A DNA stretch of 23,964 nucleotides from a virus: positions 1-23,964 of IMG/VR virus record IMGVR_UViG_3300049459_000333; one strand, written 5' to 3'. Each line of letters opens with the position of its first letter. Position 1 is the stretch's first letter. This document shows positions 7,133 through 13,049 of the stretch, in pieces. The notes under the pieces were generated by a model. That model had not been told where the DNA came from and did not search any database. It was given only the letters and a program-made list of their open reading frames with translations. The position numbers and the translations under genes are program-made.

Positions 7133-7570
7133 ATGGATTTTCAGCAAGACCCCGACAGTTTCGGCAGCTATCTCGGACAAGCTGCCAGAGATATAACTCA
7201 CGCGAGAACTAATTTCCTTGATCGGTTAGATCATTGGAAGGTTCTCGCAGAACGTAAATACGGAGAGTTGGTAACTATTGAGCATCTACCTGAGCAGCGA
7301 GGCTTTATTGGCTCGGTGTTGGGTAAGCCTTTCTCGTTGCTCGTAAGTCCGCTTGTAATCGACGGCAAGGGGCGACTTGAGGTCGTGGTCACTATTCCCA
7401 ATCTTGCCGGCAAAGATAACGAGATATCCCGATTCAATGTTGATCGTAACGGTGATTTAGCTGATGACTACGAGATTGCCGGGGGCGATTTCGATAGCCT
7501 GATGAGCGTTAAAACATTCATGGGCATTCTGAAAAAAGTGCTGGAACAATCTATTCCGGTAGGCAGCTAG
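7133..7570 (+). CDS. hypothetical protein, forward strand, AT-rich
   Basis: This is 145 residues from MDFQQDPDSFGSYLGQAARD. I chose this start because GGGAG ends eight bases upstream; the frame is open further upstream to 6980, but that part overlaps the divergent gene at 6697-7020. The protein has no membrane span and looks like a mixed alpha/beta domain with a strand-rich middle (LLVSPLVIDGKGRLEVVVTI). A short Asp-rich turn (DRNGDLADDYEIAGGDFD) follows. Base composition is lower in GC than the leftward genes. It runs against the leftward operon and its end overlaps the stop of 7551-7871 by 20 bases. No function can be assigned. Confidence 0.65.
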   Translation: MDFQQDPDSFGSYLGQAARDITHARTNFLDRLDHWKVLAERKYGELVTIEHLPEQRGFIGSVLGKPFSLLVSPLVIDGKGRLEVVVTIPNLAGKDNEISRFNVDRNGDLADDYEIAGGDFDSLMSVKTFMGILKKVLEQSIPVGS

Positions 7571-7871
7571 ATCCAATTCGTAGCACCTCGCGCATCCTGA
7601 AGTTTTCCAGCCTTCGCGCCACAGACGGCGAAACCGTGATTTCGTGTCGCGGAGGTGTCAGCAATGGCAGGGCGCCGCCCGGGCCGAGAGCGTGCAGGTG
7701 GTGAATCATCAGCGTGATTGCCTCGCCCTGCTCCTCAATTCCGCTCCAGGCCATCAGCTCAGCAAGTGCTTGGCGAGTACCGGGCAGGCAGTGCAGCCTG
7801 ATTTCCTCTTCGCCGCGGCTCTTCCTCTTCGCCGCGGCTTTCTCTGAACGTTCCGCGTTGCTCTTGGCCAT
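7551..7871 (-). CDS. ribbon-helix-helix-like DNA-binding protein
   Basis: This 106-residue protein has GAGGT five bases before its ATG. It starts MAKSNAERSEKAAAKRKSRG, a basic N-terminus common in small phage proteins. The region EEEIRLHCLPGTRQALAELM followed by GEAITLMIHHLHALG has the strand-helix-helix spacing of Arc/MetJ-type repressors. The C-terminal part (RHEITVSPSVARRLENF) could be a second strand and helix. The basic N-terminus is encoded by an 18-base sequence present twice with a 19-base period, so the two copies are read in different frames. It may regulate an early promoter, but no target is evident. Confidence 0.6.
   Translation of the reverse strand: MAKSNAERSEKAAAKRKSRGEEEIRLHCLPGTRQALAELMAWSGIEEQGEAITLMIHHLHALGPGGALPLLTPPRHEITVSPSVARRLENFRMREVLRIGSSCLPE
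7803..7839. repeat. tandem 18-base duplication, period 19
   Basis: TTCCTCTTCGCCGCGGCT occurs at 7803-7820 and again at 7822-7839. The period of 19 bases is not a multiple of three, so on the minus strand the same bases give AAAKRK in one copy and SRGEEE in the next. It lies in the N-terminal codons of the ribbon-helix-helix-like gene. Confidence 0.85.
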
Positions 7872-7946
7872 GGCCTACCTCTTCAATTCCGCTGGCCGGC
7901 AAGTCCAGCCAGGTCTGTCGTTTGCGTTGTTGGGGTCTGGAACGTC

Positions 7947-8411
7947 TCACGCTGCTACCTTCACCTGATGCCAGGCGCCGGCGGCGTAGAACAGTTTCGC
8001 GGCTTCGGCTTCATCCAGCGAAACTTCGTCCGGAATGGCGATCCAGCCTGACGCCACCATATGGGTCGGGTTACAGCTGTTGCGCAGCTCCAGATAGTAA
8101 TGCTCGATCGCATCGGTCAGGCGCTCGACCTTGGAGATGCCCTCGGGCGAGATTTCCACCGACTTGATGTACTCGGCGCCGCGCTCGTCGCGACACATGG
8201 CGCCGATGTAGATCGTCCAGCGGTAGGAGAAGTCGAAGATTGCATTGGCGATCGCCAGACTGCGGATCTGTCGGCAGCTCTTCCAGTTCGCCATGATCTG
8301 GCTGCCGCTGGGGTCGATGTTCACCACCGCGACGTGGTTGGTGCGCAGCAGCGCCCGGCAGCTGCGTTCAGCCCGGGCGAAGCCGTTGTTGGGTTTTCGT
8401 TTCGACTTCAT
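7947..8411 (-). CDS. conserved-type phage protein, unknown function
   Basis: A 154-residue protein starts MKSKRKPNNGFARAERSCRA. The ATG overlaps the stop of the upstream gene (ATGA at 8408-8411), which supports the start despite a weak ribosome site (GGCGGA). Sequence order: basic N-terminus, an aromatic middle (FDFSYRWTIYIGAMCRDERG), then helices and a small alanine-rich end (AEAAKLFYAAGAWHQVKVAA). I see no catalytic motif. A GTG frame starting at the 3' overlap (7950) continues leftward into the next gene and is not accepted here. It sits in the leftward recombination block and may take part in DNA metabolism. Confidence 0.75.
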   Translation of the reverse strand: MKSKRKPNNGFARAERSCRALLRTNHVAVVNIDPSGSQIMANWKSCRQIRSLAIANAIFDFSYRWTIYIGAMCRDERGAEYIKSVEISPEGISKVERLTDAIEHYYLELRNSCNPTHMVASGWIAIPDEVSLDEAEAAKLFYAAGAWHQVKVAA

Positions 8412-8653
8412 ATCGAGTCCGCCATTTTGCGCAGAGTCTTGCGGTCGGCGGCCGATATCGGCTTCGGCCGCCGCCGCTTGAGGACAGTTTCAGGGTCTAT
8501 TTTCTTCGAGCGGGGCGGTGGCAGCGGATTGCGCGGCGGGCTCTTCAGTTGGTCGATCCGCCCGCCGGTGGCCAGGTACTGCGCGATTTGTTCAGAGATC
8601 AATTCGGCATCCGAGCGGTGCTGCTCGACGAGGTTGAGGTGGTTGCTGATCAT
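8408..8653 (-). CDS. small basic phage protein
   Basis: This 81-residue protein starts MISNHLNLVEQHRSDAELIS. GAGG lies five to six bases upstream and the start is seven bases after the Gp157-like stop. The first half is helical (LISEQIAQYLATGGRIDQLK). The second half is very basic and Pro-rich (PPRNPLPPPRSKKIDP) and ends in KRRRPKPISAADRKTLRKMA, which would suit nucleic-acid binding. The longer open frame to 8827 is the wrong-frame image of the Gp157-like gene. Function unknown. Confidence 0.7.
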   Translation of the reverse strand: MISNHLNLVEQHRSDAELISEQIAQYLATGGRIDQLKSPPRNPLPPPRSKKIDPETVLKRRRPKPISAADRKTLRKMADSI

Positions 8654-8660
8654 GCTGGCC

Positions 8661-9224
8661 TCACTTGATCCGAATCGAACTGTCGCCGCGCTCCAAGTGC
8701 GCATAGGCCGGTTCTTCAATGAGTTCGTGTTCTGCGTCTTCGCCGGCAGCCATGCGCTTGCGCACGGTTTCGTTGTGCTCGCGAATTTCCTTGAGTTTGG
8801 CGGCGATCGCGTTCTTGTCCGGTGCAATGCTGGTTTTCACGGATGTCAGTTCGTCGGGCACCGCGTCCTCGTTGTCGACGATGACTTTCTCCTTGCCCAA
8901 GGCCAAGGTGATGGTGAACAGCGGGCGCTTGATCGACTTAAGATTCGCGGCTTCCATGTTCCGGCGTAGGTAATCGCTGATCTGCGCAACGCTGTTGGAC
9001 TTGATGCGCTTGAGCTCGGTCAGTCGCTCAATCTCCGTGTCGATGGCCGTCACGTCGCTTTCAATGTTGCGGCGCAGCATGACGATGCTATCGGCCTTCA
9101 CCTCAAACTCGCCTTGGATTTCGTCCATTGCGTGCTGCAGGGCCTCTTTCAGGCCTTCGTCGTCGGTGTCTGCCATTCCCTGAAGTTCGGCGAGCTTGCC
9201 GGTCAGTGCATAGAGCTGGGTCAT
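8661..9224 (-). CDS. Gp157 family protein (siphovirus Gp157-like)
   Basis: The 187-residue protein matches the Gp157 family by eye: MTQLYALTGKLAELQGMADT, a long coiled-coil section with IDTEIERLTELKRIKSNSVA, then ISDYLRRNMEAANLKSIKRP, and the beta stretch FTITLALGKEKVIVDNEDAV. This family is widespread in the early or recombination blocks of siphoviruses, and one member was linked to phage resistance in streptococci. The biochemical role is unsettled. Its start overlaps the stop of the annealing-like gene by four bases (ATGA at 9221-9224), so the two are co-translated. Confidence 0.85.
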   Translation of the reverse strand: MTQLYALTGKLAELQGMADTDDEGLKEALQHAMDEIQGEFEVKADSIVMLRRNIESDVTAIDTEIERLTELKRIKSNSVAQISDYLRRNMEAANLKSIKRPLFTITLALGKEKVIVDNEDAVPDELTSVKTSIAPDKNAIAAKLKEIREHNETVRKRMAAGEDAEHELIEEPAYAHLERGDSSIRIK

Positions 9225-9958
9225 GCTGCATTCTCCCTTTCAGATGCTTCTTTGATTCGTTTCCACTCCAACGAGACTCGCTCAACGCCCTTGGTGTCCT
9301 TGCGAATGGTCAGTTTGCGCACGGCAACGTCGTGGATTTTCTTCAGCTCCTGAGCCGACTGGGCGCCGCCCATTGTGTCGATGACCGACTTGATGTAGTC
9401 CAACCGTTCCTGCTTCTGGCGATCTTCCTCTGCTACACGATCTTCAGCTTTGTTCAACGCCACCTCATCCCGAACCGTCTCGACATATGCGGCGTCATCG
9501 AACAACCCCATGTGGATGTCTGCGGCGAATCCGAGCGGCTGGAGGCATTTACCGATGGCATCTGTGAGCGACTTCTTTGCCGCCTCCCAGTCGGTGATGA
9601 TCTTGCCTTGCTGCAGGAGAACGAATGGAGTGTGCCCGTAATGCGTCACGGTGCATTTCTGTCCGCCTTCGCCCTGGTACCAAAGCTCAATTCTCATGGT
9701 GTGGACTTTCGCGTTGATCAGTGGCGCGGTCGGCCATTCCTTGGTCGGCGCTTGCAACGGGCCTCCTTCGTCGAATCGCTCTTCAAGGATGGTCCAGCCC
9801 CAACCTTCACCGCATGGGCCGAATACCTCCGTGGCTTTGCGCATCAGGTAGGTCGGCTTGATGGCCGTACCCTTGAAGCCGCCCATTCCGGTGAAGTTCT
9901 TTGTAGCGCTCGGATCGGTCGTGTCGACCTGATCCCAGATCCGCGTATTCGTGGACAT
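9221..9958 (-). CDS. putative single-strand annealing / recombination protein
   Basis: This 245-residue protein begins MSTNTRIWDQVDTTDPSATK, with AAGGA eight bases upstream. The pattern of an early W and TDP, then TAIKPTYLMRKATEVFGPCG and GWGWTILEE, recalls phage proteins of the Rad52/Sak or related annealing groups that bind single-stranded DNA. The middle holds beta strands (MRIELWYQGEGGQKCTVTHY) and a helix DWEAAKKSLTDAIGKCLQPLG; the C-terminal third is a charged coiled coil. Its position next to Gp157 and among leftward genes is where lambda keeps bet/gam/exo. No exonuclease gene is evident beside it. The family call is moderate, not certain. Confidence 0.55.
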   Translation of the reverse strand: MSTNTRIWDQVDTTDPSATKNFTGMGGFKGTAIKPTYLMRKATEVFGPCGEGWGWTILEERFDEGGPLQAPTKEWPTAPLINAKVHTMRIELWYQGEGGQKCTVTHYGHTPFVLLQQGKIITDWEAAKKSLTDAIGKCLQPLGFAADIHMGLFDDAAYVETVRDEVALNKAEDRVAEEDRQKQERLDYIKSVIDTMGGAQSAQELKKIHDVAVRKLTIRKDTKGVERVSLEWKRIKEASERENAA

Positions 9959-10001
9959 GAGGAATCCTTGCCGCGCTATGCGCAGCGATTGAATGCATTG
10001 T

Positions 10002-10118
10002 TTATTGAGTGATGCGGTCGGCGAGGGCGCTGAGCAGCATCAAGAAGGTGAAAACGCCGATGGCAGAGAGCGATCCGCGCCGAATCAGAATGCGACGGGC
10101 AAGCTGGCGACCGGTCAC
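10002..10118 (-). CDS. 38-residue membrane peptide
   Basis: GTG at 10118-10116 overlaps the stop of the preceding gene (GTGA at 10115-10118). It opens a 38-codon frame ending at TAA. The peptide starts VTGRQLARRILIRRG and continues SLSAIGVFTFLMLLSALADR, so a strongly basic amphipathic start precedes one membrane-spanning helix. Positive residues before the helix predict the N-terminus in the cytoplasm. A single hydrophobic segment flanked by charges, plus the coupled start, argues for a real gene. Function unknown; it could modulate an envelope protein. Confidence 0.5.
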   Translation of the reverse strand: MTGRQLARRILIRRGSLSAIGVFTFLMLLSALADRITQ

Positions 10119-10309
10119 GGCCGAACCCTGACCGCGATGCGCCTGCCTTTCATGGTTGGCGCCAGACGCTGCGGCAGATTGGCGACCAAGTCCTCGCGCT
10201 TGCGGCCGATCACCTCATTAAAGGGAAGGCCGAAACCGAGCAGGGCGATCTTGTTTTCGATGTCCTCGAGCTGTTCGTCGATCAGCGATTTAACCGGTGT
10301 CGTACTCAT
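10115..10309 (-). CDS. small phage protein
   Basis: AAGGAGG lies four bases from this ATG, and the start overlaps the upstream stop (ATGA at 10306-10309). It gives 64 residues: an acidic helical half (MSTTPVKSLIDEQLEDIENK) and a basic end (RLAPTMKGRRIAVRVRP). The pattern IALLGFGLPFNEVIGRKRED is not one I can place. It is part of a run of tiny coupled genes between the annealing-like gene and the first operon genes. Function unknown. Confidence 0.65.
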   Translation of the reverse strand: MSTTPVKSLIDEQLEDIENKIALLGFGLPFNEVIGRKREDLVANLPQRLAPTMKGRRIAVRVRP

Positions 10310-10506
10310 GCTTCCTCCTTGCGCCGCTGACAGGTGTCACGTAGGCGTTTGCAGTAGTGGTTGAATTCGTCGGTGGTAATCGCGCCATCGGTGAAGAGGC
10401 GGGTGATCAGCCCCTGCACCAGCATGCTGATGTCTTCTTCGCCGGCCGGCACCGACACACCATCAAGGGCTTGGTCGATCAGGATATGAGGACTCAAAAC
10501 CCGCAC
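10306..10506 (-). CDS. small phage protein, GTG start
   Basis: The frame opens at GTG 10506-10504 inside the last codons of the upstream gene, giving a 13-base overlap and 66 residues beginning MRVLSPHILIDQALDGVSVP. GCGGGAG just before is a tight ribosome site, so a TTG four codons later is an alternative. The protein has a helical end EFNHYCKRLRDTCQRRKEEA with two Cys. No function is recognised. Overlaps on both sides show tight packing in the leftward operon. Confidence 0.6.
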   Translation of the reverse strand: MRVLSPHILIDQALDGVSVPAGEEDISMLVQGLITRLFTDGAITTDEFNHYCKRLRDTCQRRKEEA

Positions 10507-10898
10507 TCCCGCTCGACGCGATCGCTTTCTCGCTTGGCATCGCGGTATTCGTTGGCGTGCACTGCGACCAGGTCGCCGGCCAGCCTTCGAACAATCAGCG
10601 GATCACCGCCGACGGCTTCGATGGCCCAGGTATGCAGAATCCCGCTATCGCCGCGCCGGATTAGCTCGATCAAAATCTTCTCGATGTACCGATCAGGGTC
10701 TGGGTTCGCGGCCATCTGATCCGCCAGCGCCTCCGGTAGGTGGTCGGCGTTGACCAAGACCTTGCTTCGCCCAACCGGGTTGGGCGCCTCGACGTGGCGC
10801 CGATGAAGCAGATCGTCGACCGACTCGGTCAGCCATTCTTGACCTGCCTCCGTGTCGAGAAAGTCGTCTTCCGGGATGGGCTTGCGTAGAGCTGACAT
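10494..10898 (-). CDS. hypothetical phage protein
   Basis: This 134-residue protein starts MSALRKPIPEDDFLDTEAGQ, with GGAG six to seven bases upstream. The in-frame extension to 10991 starts without a ribosome site. The protein is acidic and helical, with a conserved-looking segment PDRYIEKILIELIRRGDSG and AIEAVGGDPLIVRRLAGDLV. It is the first leftward gene after the terminator at 11052-11078, so its expression needs either read-through from PL or a local promoter. I see no good promoter in the 150 bases between. Family unknown. Confidence 0.65.
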   Translation of the reverse strand: MSALRKPIPEDDFLDTEAGQEWLTESVDDLLHRRHVEAPNPVGRSKVLVNADHLPEALADQMAANPDPDRYIEKILIELIRRGDSGILHTWAIEAVGGDPLIVRRLAGDLVAVHANEYRDAKRESDRVERECGF

Positions 10899-11051
10899 GG
10901 TCGTCTCCAGAGTGGCGGGGTGTTGATCCAACAAAACTCGGATGCACTCATCCGTTCCGCTGTTTGCCGATGGGCGCGGAGGGGAGTGCATTCGGGATTT
11001 GTCGGGAGATTGATGACTAGCTGCGGGGTCTCATTGCGGTACGACACGCAG

Positions 11052-11078
11052 AAAAAAGCCCGCGAGAGAGGCGGGCTT
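11052..11078 (-). terminator. intrinsic terminator, leftward
   Basis: On the minus strand AGCCCGC and GCGGGCT form a seven-base stem around a seven-base loop, followed by six T. It begins 14 bases after the stop of the gene at 11092-11520. It also lies within the path of the PL transcript, so downstream genes require read-through. Confidence 0.85.
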
Positions 11079-11091
11079 CAGTGGGCAGTCT

Positions 11092-11520
11092 TCAGAGGCA
11101 GTCGGACTTGCCTATCTGAAACTCAACTATCGGTGAGCTGGTTGAATCTTTGTACAGAAGGTTAATGGAAAGACCCGTTTTAACGAACTGTCCTAAACCT
11201 TTTTCATTGCAGAATGCAGAAACTCCAAGCGCTTTAGCGTCCTTGGTGAACTCATCGGTATCGATTTCGTCCTTCGCTACTTTTGTGAGTGTGTAAGAGA
11301 TACGCATGACCTCATCGCTGTAGGTCACCGAGTCAATGCGAGTTGAGTCATCAGATGCTTTTCCGGACTGAACACTCATGATTAGCGCGAGACCTTTTAG
11401 CTGGCGTTCACGCTCCTGCATTTTCTCTTCCGGAGCAGTCTTCGCATGCCATACCTGTACCAAGATAAAGAGCAAAGTCATTGCCGAGAAAAATATGATT
11501 ATTCCGCGATTCTGTTTCAA
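11092..11520 (-). CDS. membrane-anchored accessory protein (moron)
   Basis: A 142-residue protein starts at TTG 11520-11518, the first possible start after a stop codon nine bases upstream; an internal ATG 13 codons later is the alternative. Residues about 7-24 (IIIFFSAMTLLFILVQVW) form a membrane anchor. The rest is probably periplasmic, with Cys at FCNEK and near the end. Its AT-rich composition differs from its neighbours, and it carries its own promoter (11552-11580) and terminator (11052-11078). This is the layout of a moron, a gene expressed independently in the lysogen. The family is unknown; a host-surface or exclusion role is a guess. Confidence 0.65.
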   Translation of the reverse strand: MKQNRGIIIFFSAMTLLFILVQVWHAKTAPEEKMQERERQLKGLALIMSVQSGKASDDSTRIDSVTYSDEVMRISYTLTKVAKDEIDTDEFTKDAKALGVSAFCNEKGLGQFVKTGLSINLLYKDSTSSPIVEFQIGKSDCL

Positions 11521-11551
11521 CTGAGATTACCGTAGCAAAAGGCCATTACTT

Positions 11552-11580
11552 ATTTGACCATGCCTGCATGACCATCTCAA
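11552..11580 (-). promoter_or_regulatory. sigma-70-type promoter for the 11092-11520 gene
   Basis: On the minus strand TTGAGA (11580-11575) and TCAAAT (11557-11552) are separated by 17 bases. They match the consensus boxes at five and four of six positions. The predicted start, near 11545, leaves a leader of about 25 bases before the TTG start. Confidence 0.5.
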
Positions 11581-11842
11581 GTTGCCAGAGCTGCCGGTTA
11601 CGTCTCCGGCGCCGAGTTCCACGGCCGTGTTCAGTTCACCAGCGCTCGATAACAACCGATTCTGGGATTTGATGCAGGTGGGCGGTTATAGGCCGCAGTT
11701 TCGTCCGCATCGGATTGCGATCTCGCTGAACTTCAATCAGCACCTCCCTCGCGAGCGGGCGCCCTGTCTGGAAGATCGCAAACCGATGCGCTCTCATAGA
11801 GAGGATCGGGCAGTTAACGACAGGCTGTCGTGCGCTGGTTGT
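11581..11842. other. 262 bases without a confident gene
   Basis: Three leftward frames are partly open. One runs from ATG 11820 to a TGA near 11660 (53 residues, no ribosome site). Another would start at TTG after a good GGGAGG near 11724 but stops after 16 codons. The forward frame covering this stretch continues as the antisense of the next gene and is not credible. A TCGCGA-centred dyad lies near 11750. It may be a leader or a decayed small gene. Confidence 0.35.
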
Positions 11843-12607
11843 TCAGTCGTAGATGCCGTAGCTGAACTCATCCTCATCGCAGTCGACGATGATTTTGGAT
11901 TTACCGAAGTAGAGTGCAGCGACCATCTTTTCGAATGGAGAGCGGAATTTCAGTGTTTGGCTGATCTTCTCGTTGTCGATTTTGGCGGCGTACACCGAGC
12001 CAACCTCATGACCTTTTTCGTTTCGGTCTTTCCCGTAGCGGTCGAAGCTGATGTGGATCGCATTGCCGAGCATGTACTCGCTGCGCTCGGAGCTTCGGGA
12101 ATAGGTTGAAATCCCGTGATCCTTCGGTTCCTTGTCGAAGTAGATGTGCATGCCACCGTAGTCGGATGGCTGGAAGCGAATGTCCGGAGCTTCCCAGTGA
12201 TCTTCGGCTGCCGACTCTTTGTGGTCTTCGACGAAGGCTTCCAGCAGCGCCTGCAAGCTGATCACTTCCGGCAGCGCATCTTTGTTCAGCACCTCATCGA
12301 TCTGTTTCTGCGCCAAGCGCACCATGTCGGCTTCGACGCCACTGTTTTCCCACTTTTCCTTCAAAGCAGCAGCGACCATCGCGTTGTAGCGGGTCAGCTC
12401 AAAGATTTCGGTCAAATTGGCTGGCAGCGCGGCCTTGATTGCCTCCTCGACCTGCTTGCCCATTTCGCCGTAACGGCCGAAGCAACTGTCGACCACGCTG
12501 GTGAACATCTTCTTTACATGCTCATCGATGATTTCGACTGGCTTGTCGCTGTTTGCGAAAGCAGTGACGCGCTCGGCGAGCAGCGCTTGAAGTGTTTGTT
12601 CGCTCAT
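11843..12607 (-). CDS. first large protein of the PL operon, unknown function
   Basis: The 254-residue protein starts MSEQTLQALLAERVTAFANS, with GGAG six bases upstream. A longer reading to 12709 crosses the remains of small leader genes. The N-terminal half is helical (VKKMFTSVVDSCFGRYGEMG; ALKEKWENSGVEADMVRLAQ). The C-terminal half has strands and a DYGGMHIYFDKEPKDHG region, and ends IIVDCDEDEFSYGIYD. It carries no motif I can assign. It is the first sizeable gene transcribed from PL, the place where lambda has N and exclusion genes, so it is made early after infection. Confidence 0.75.
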   Translation of the reverse strand: MSEQTLQALLAERVTAFANSDKPVEIIDEHVKKMFTSVVDSCFGRYGEMGKQVEEAIKAALPANLTEIFELTRYNAMVAAALKEKWENSGVEADMVRLAQKQIDEVLNKDALPEVISLQALLEAFVEDHKESAAEDHWEAPDIRFQPSDYGGMHIYFDKEPKDHGISTYSRSSERSEYMLGNAIHISFDRYGKDRNEKGHEVGSVYAAKIDNEKISQTLKFRSPFEKMVAALYFGKSKIIVDCDEDEFSYGIYD

Positions 12608-12884
12608 TTGATGCTCCGTGCTTGATCGGTTGATTTCCCGTCTGGCCCTGTCGCCAAGGCCAGCCAGTGAAATTTGTTTTTCTCCGCACCCGCTTACCAG
12701 GTCATTCACTCAGTTCGGTCAACACCTCGTCCGCCGTCGCAGTGGGCTGCGCGTTGGCAGGCTTTCGGGCCTGTCGGATCGCCGGTCGCCAGTAGAGGCA
12801 AGTGCGGTTTTGTTCATCGGTTTACTGACCTCCCACCGATGGAGCCGGGAGTGACCTAATCGGACTGGCCGGGTAGTCGTTCAT
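12604..12884 (-). other. PL leader with small ORFs, two broken by in-frame TAA
   Basis: ATG 12884 opens MNDYPASPIRSLPAPSVGGQ then TAA. The same frame continues as a protein-like stretch ending DEVLTELSE at TGA 12704-12702. That stop overlaps ATG 12705 (ATGA), which reads MTW, TAA, then AGAEKNKFHWLALATGPDGK. The last part ends SIK at a TGA that overlaps the start of the 254-residue gene. A third frame, ATG 12817 with GGGAGG upstream, encodes 32 residues beginning MNKTALASTGDRRSDR and ending in LRRRTRC, rich in arginine. These could be decayed small genes, or the Arg-rich peptide could be a real N-like factor. Confidence 0.4.
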
Positions 12885-12893
12885 GGCACGGGT

Positions 12894-12905
12894 TGTTAAA
12901 GAGCG
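12894..12905 (-). promoter_or_regulatory. boxA antitermination element in the PL leader
   Basis: The minus strand reads CGCTCTTTAACA, the classical boxA bound by NusB/NusE, about 40 bases after the predicted PL start. I did not find a convincing boxB hairpin next to it; CTCCC and GGGAG about 40 bases further could pair. Antitermination here would explain read-through of the terminator at 11052-11078. Confidence 0.6.
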
Positions 12906-12950
12906 GCGCGGCTTTCGCTGCGGGGCCGGTGTTGCGTTGGCTTGCGAATA

Positions 12951-12979
12951 AAAGTAGCAGCGCTGCTATTCAAAGTAAA
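12951..12979 (-). promoter_or_regulatory. early leftward promoter PL
   Basis: TTTACT (12979-12974) and TACTTT (12956-12951) are spaced by 17 bases, with operator OL1 in the spacer. The operator lies in the same place relative to the -10 box as in PR. TTGAAT/TATTCG, shifted by six bases, is an alternative reading. Confidence 0.55.
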
Positions 12980-12990
12980 TAGCGCTGCTA
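12955..12990. promoter_or_regulatory. left operator OL, two repressor sites
   Basis: OL1 is the perfect palindrome TAGCAGCGCTGCTA (12955-12968). OL2 (12977-12990, AAATAGCGCTGCTA) keeps the right half, with a centre spacing of 22 bases. The same sequence recurs three times between cI and cro, so both operators are probably bound by CI and Cro. Confidence 0.8.
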
Positions 12991-13010
12991 ATAATAATTT
13001 CTGCGGGCGT

Positions 13011-13035
13011 AAAAAAGCCCGCACATGGCGGGCTT
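13011..13035 (-). terminator. intrinsic terminator, leftward
   Basis: On the minus strand AAGCCCGC and GCGGGCTT pair around a five-base loop and six T follow. It ends the transcript of the Imm-like gene just before OL/PL, isolating PL from lysogenic transcription. Confidence 0.85.
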
Positions 13036-13049
13036 GGGAAAAGTGGGGT

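Noticed and set aside
7759-7950. Minus-strand frame from GTG 7950, 63 codons, overlapping the upstream stop
   Set aside because: The GTGA overlap is suggestive, but it runs 113 bases into the ribbon-helix-helix-like gene with low-complexity Arg/Glu sequence.
8061-8969. Forward open frame of 302 codons
   Set aside because: It is antisense to three coupled leftward genes, including the recognisable Gp157-like one, has no ribosome site and an implausible composition.
9128-10012. Forward open frame of 294 codons
   Set aside because: It mirrors the annealing-like gene on the other strand; the minus-strand reading has a ribosome site, coupling and family-like sequence.
10829-11047. Minus-strand frame from GTG 11047, 72 codons
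   Set aside because: It has no ribosome site and overlaps the start of the better supported 10494-10898 gene by 70 bases; its far end is that gene in another frame.
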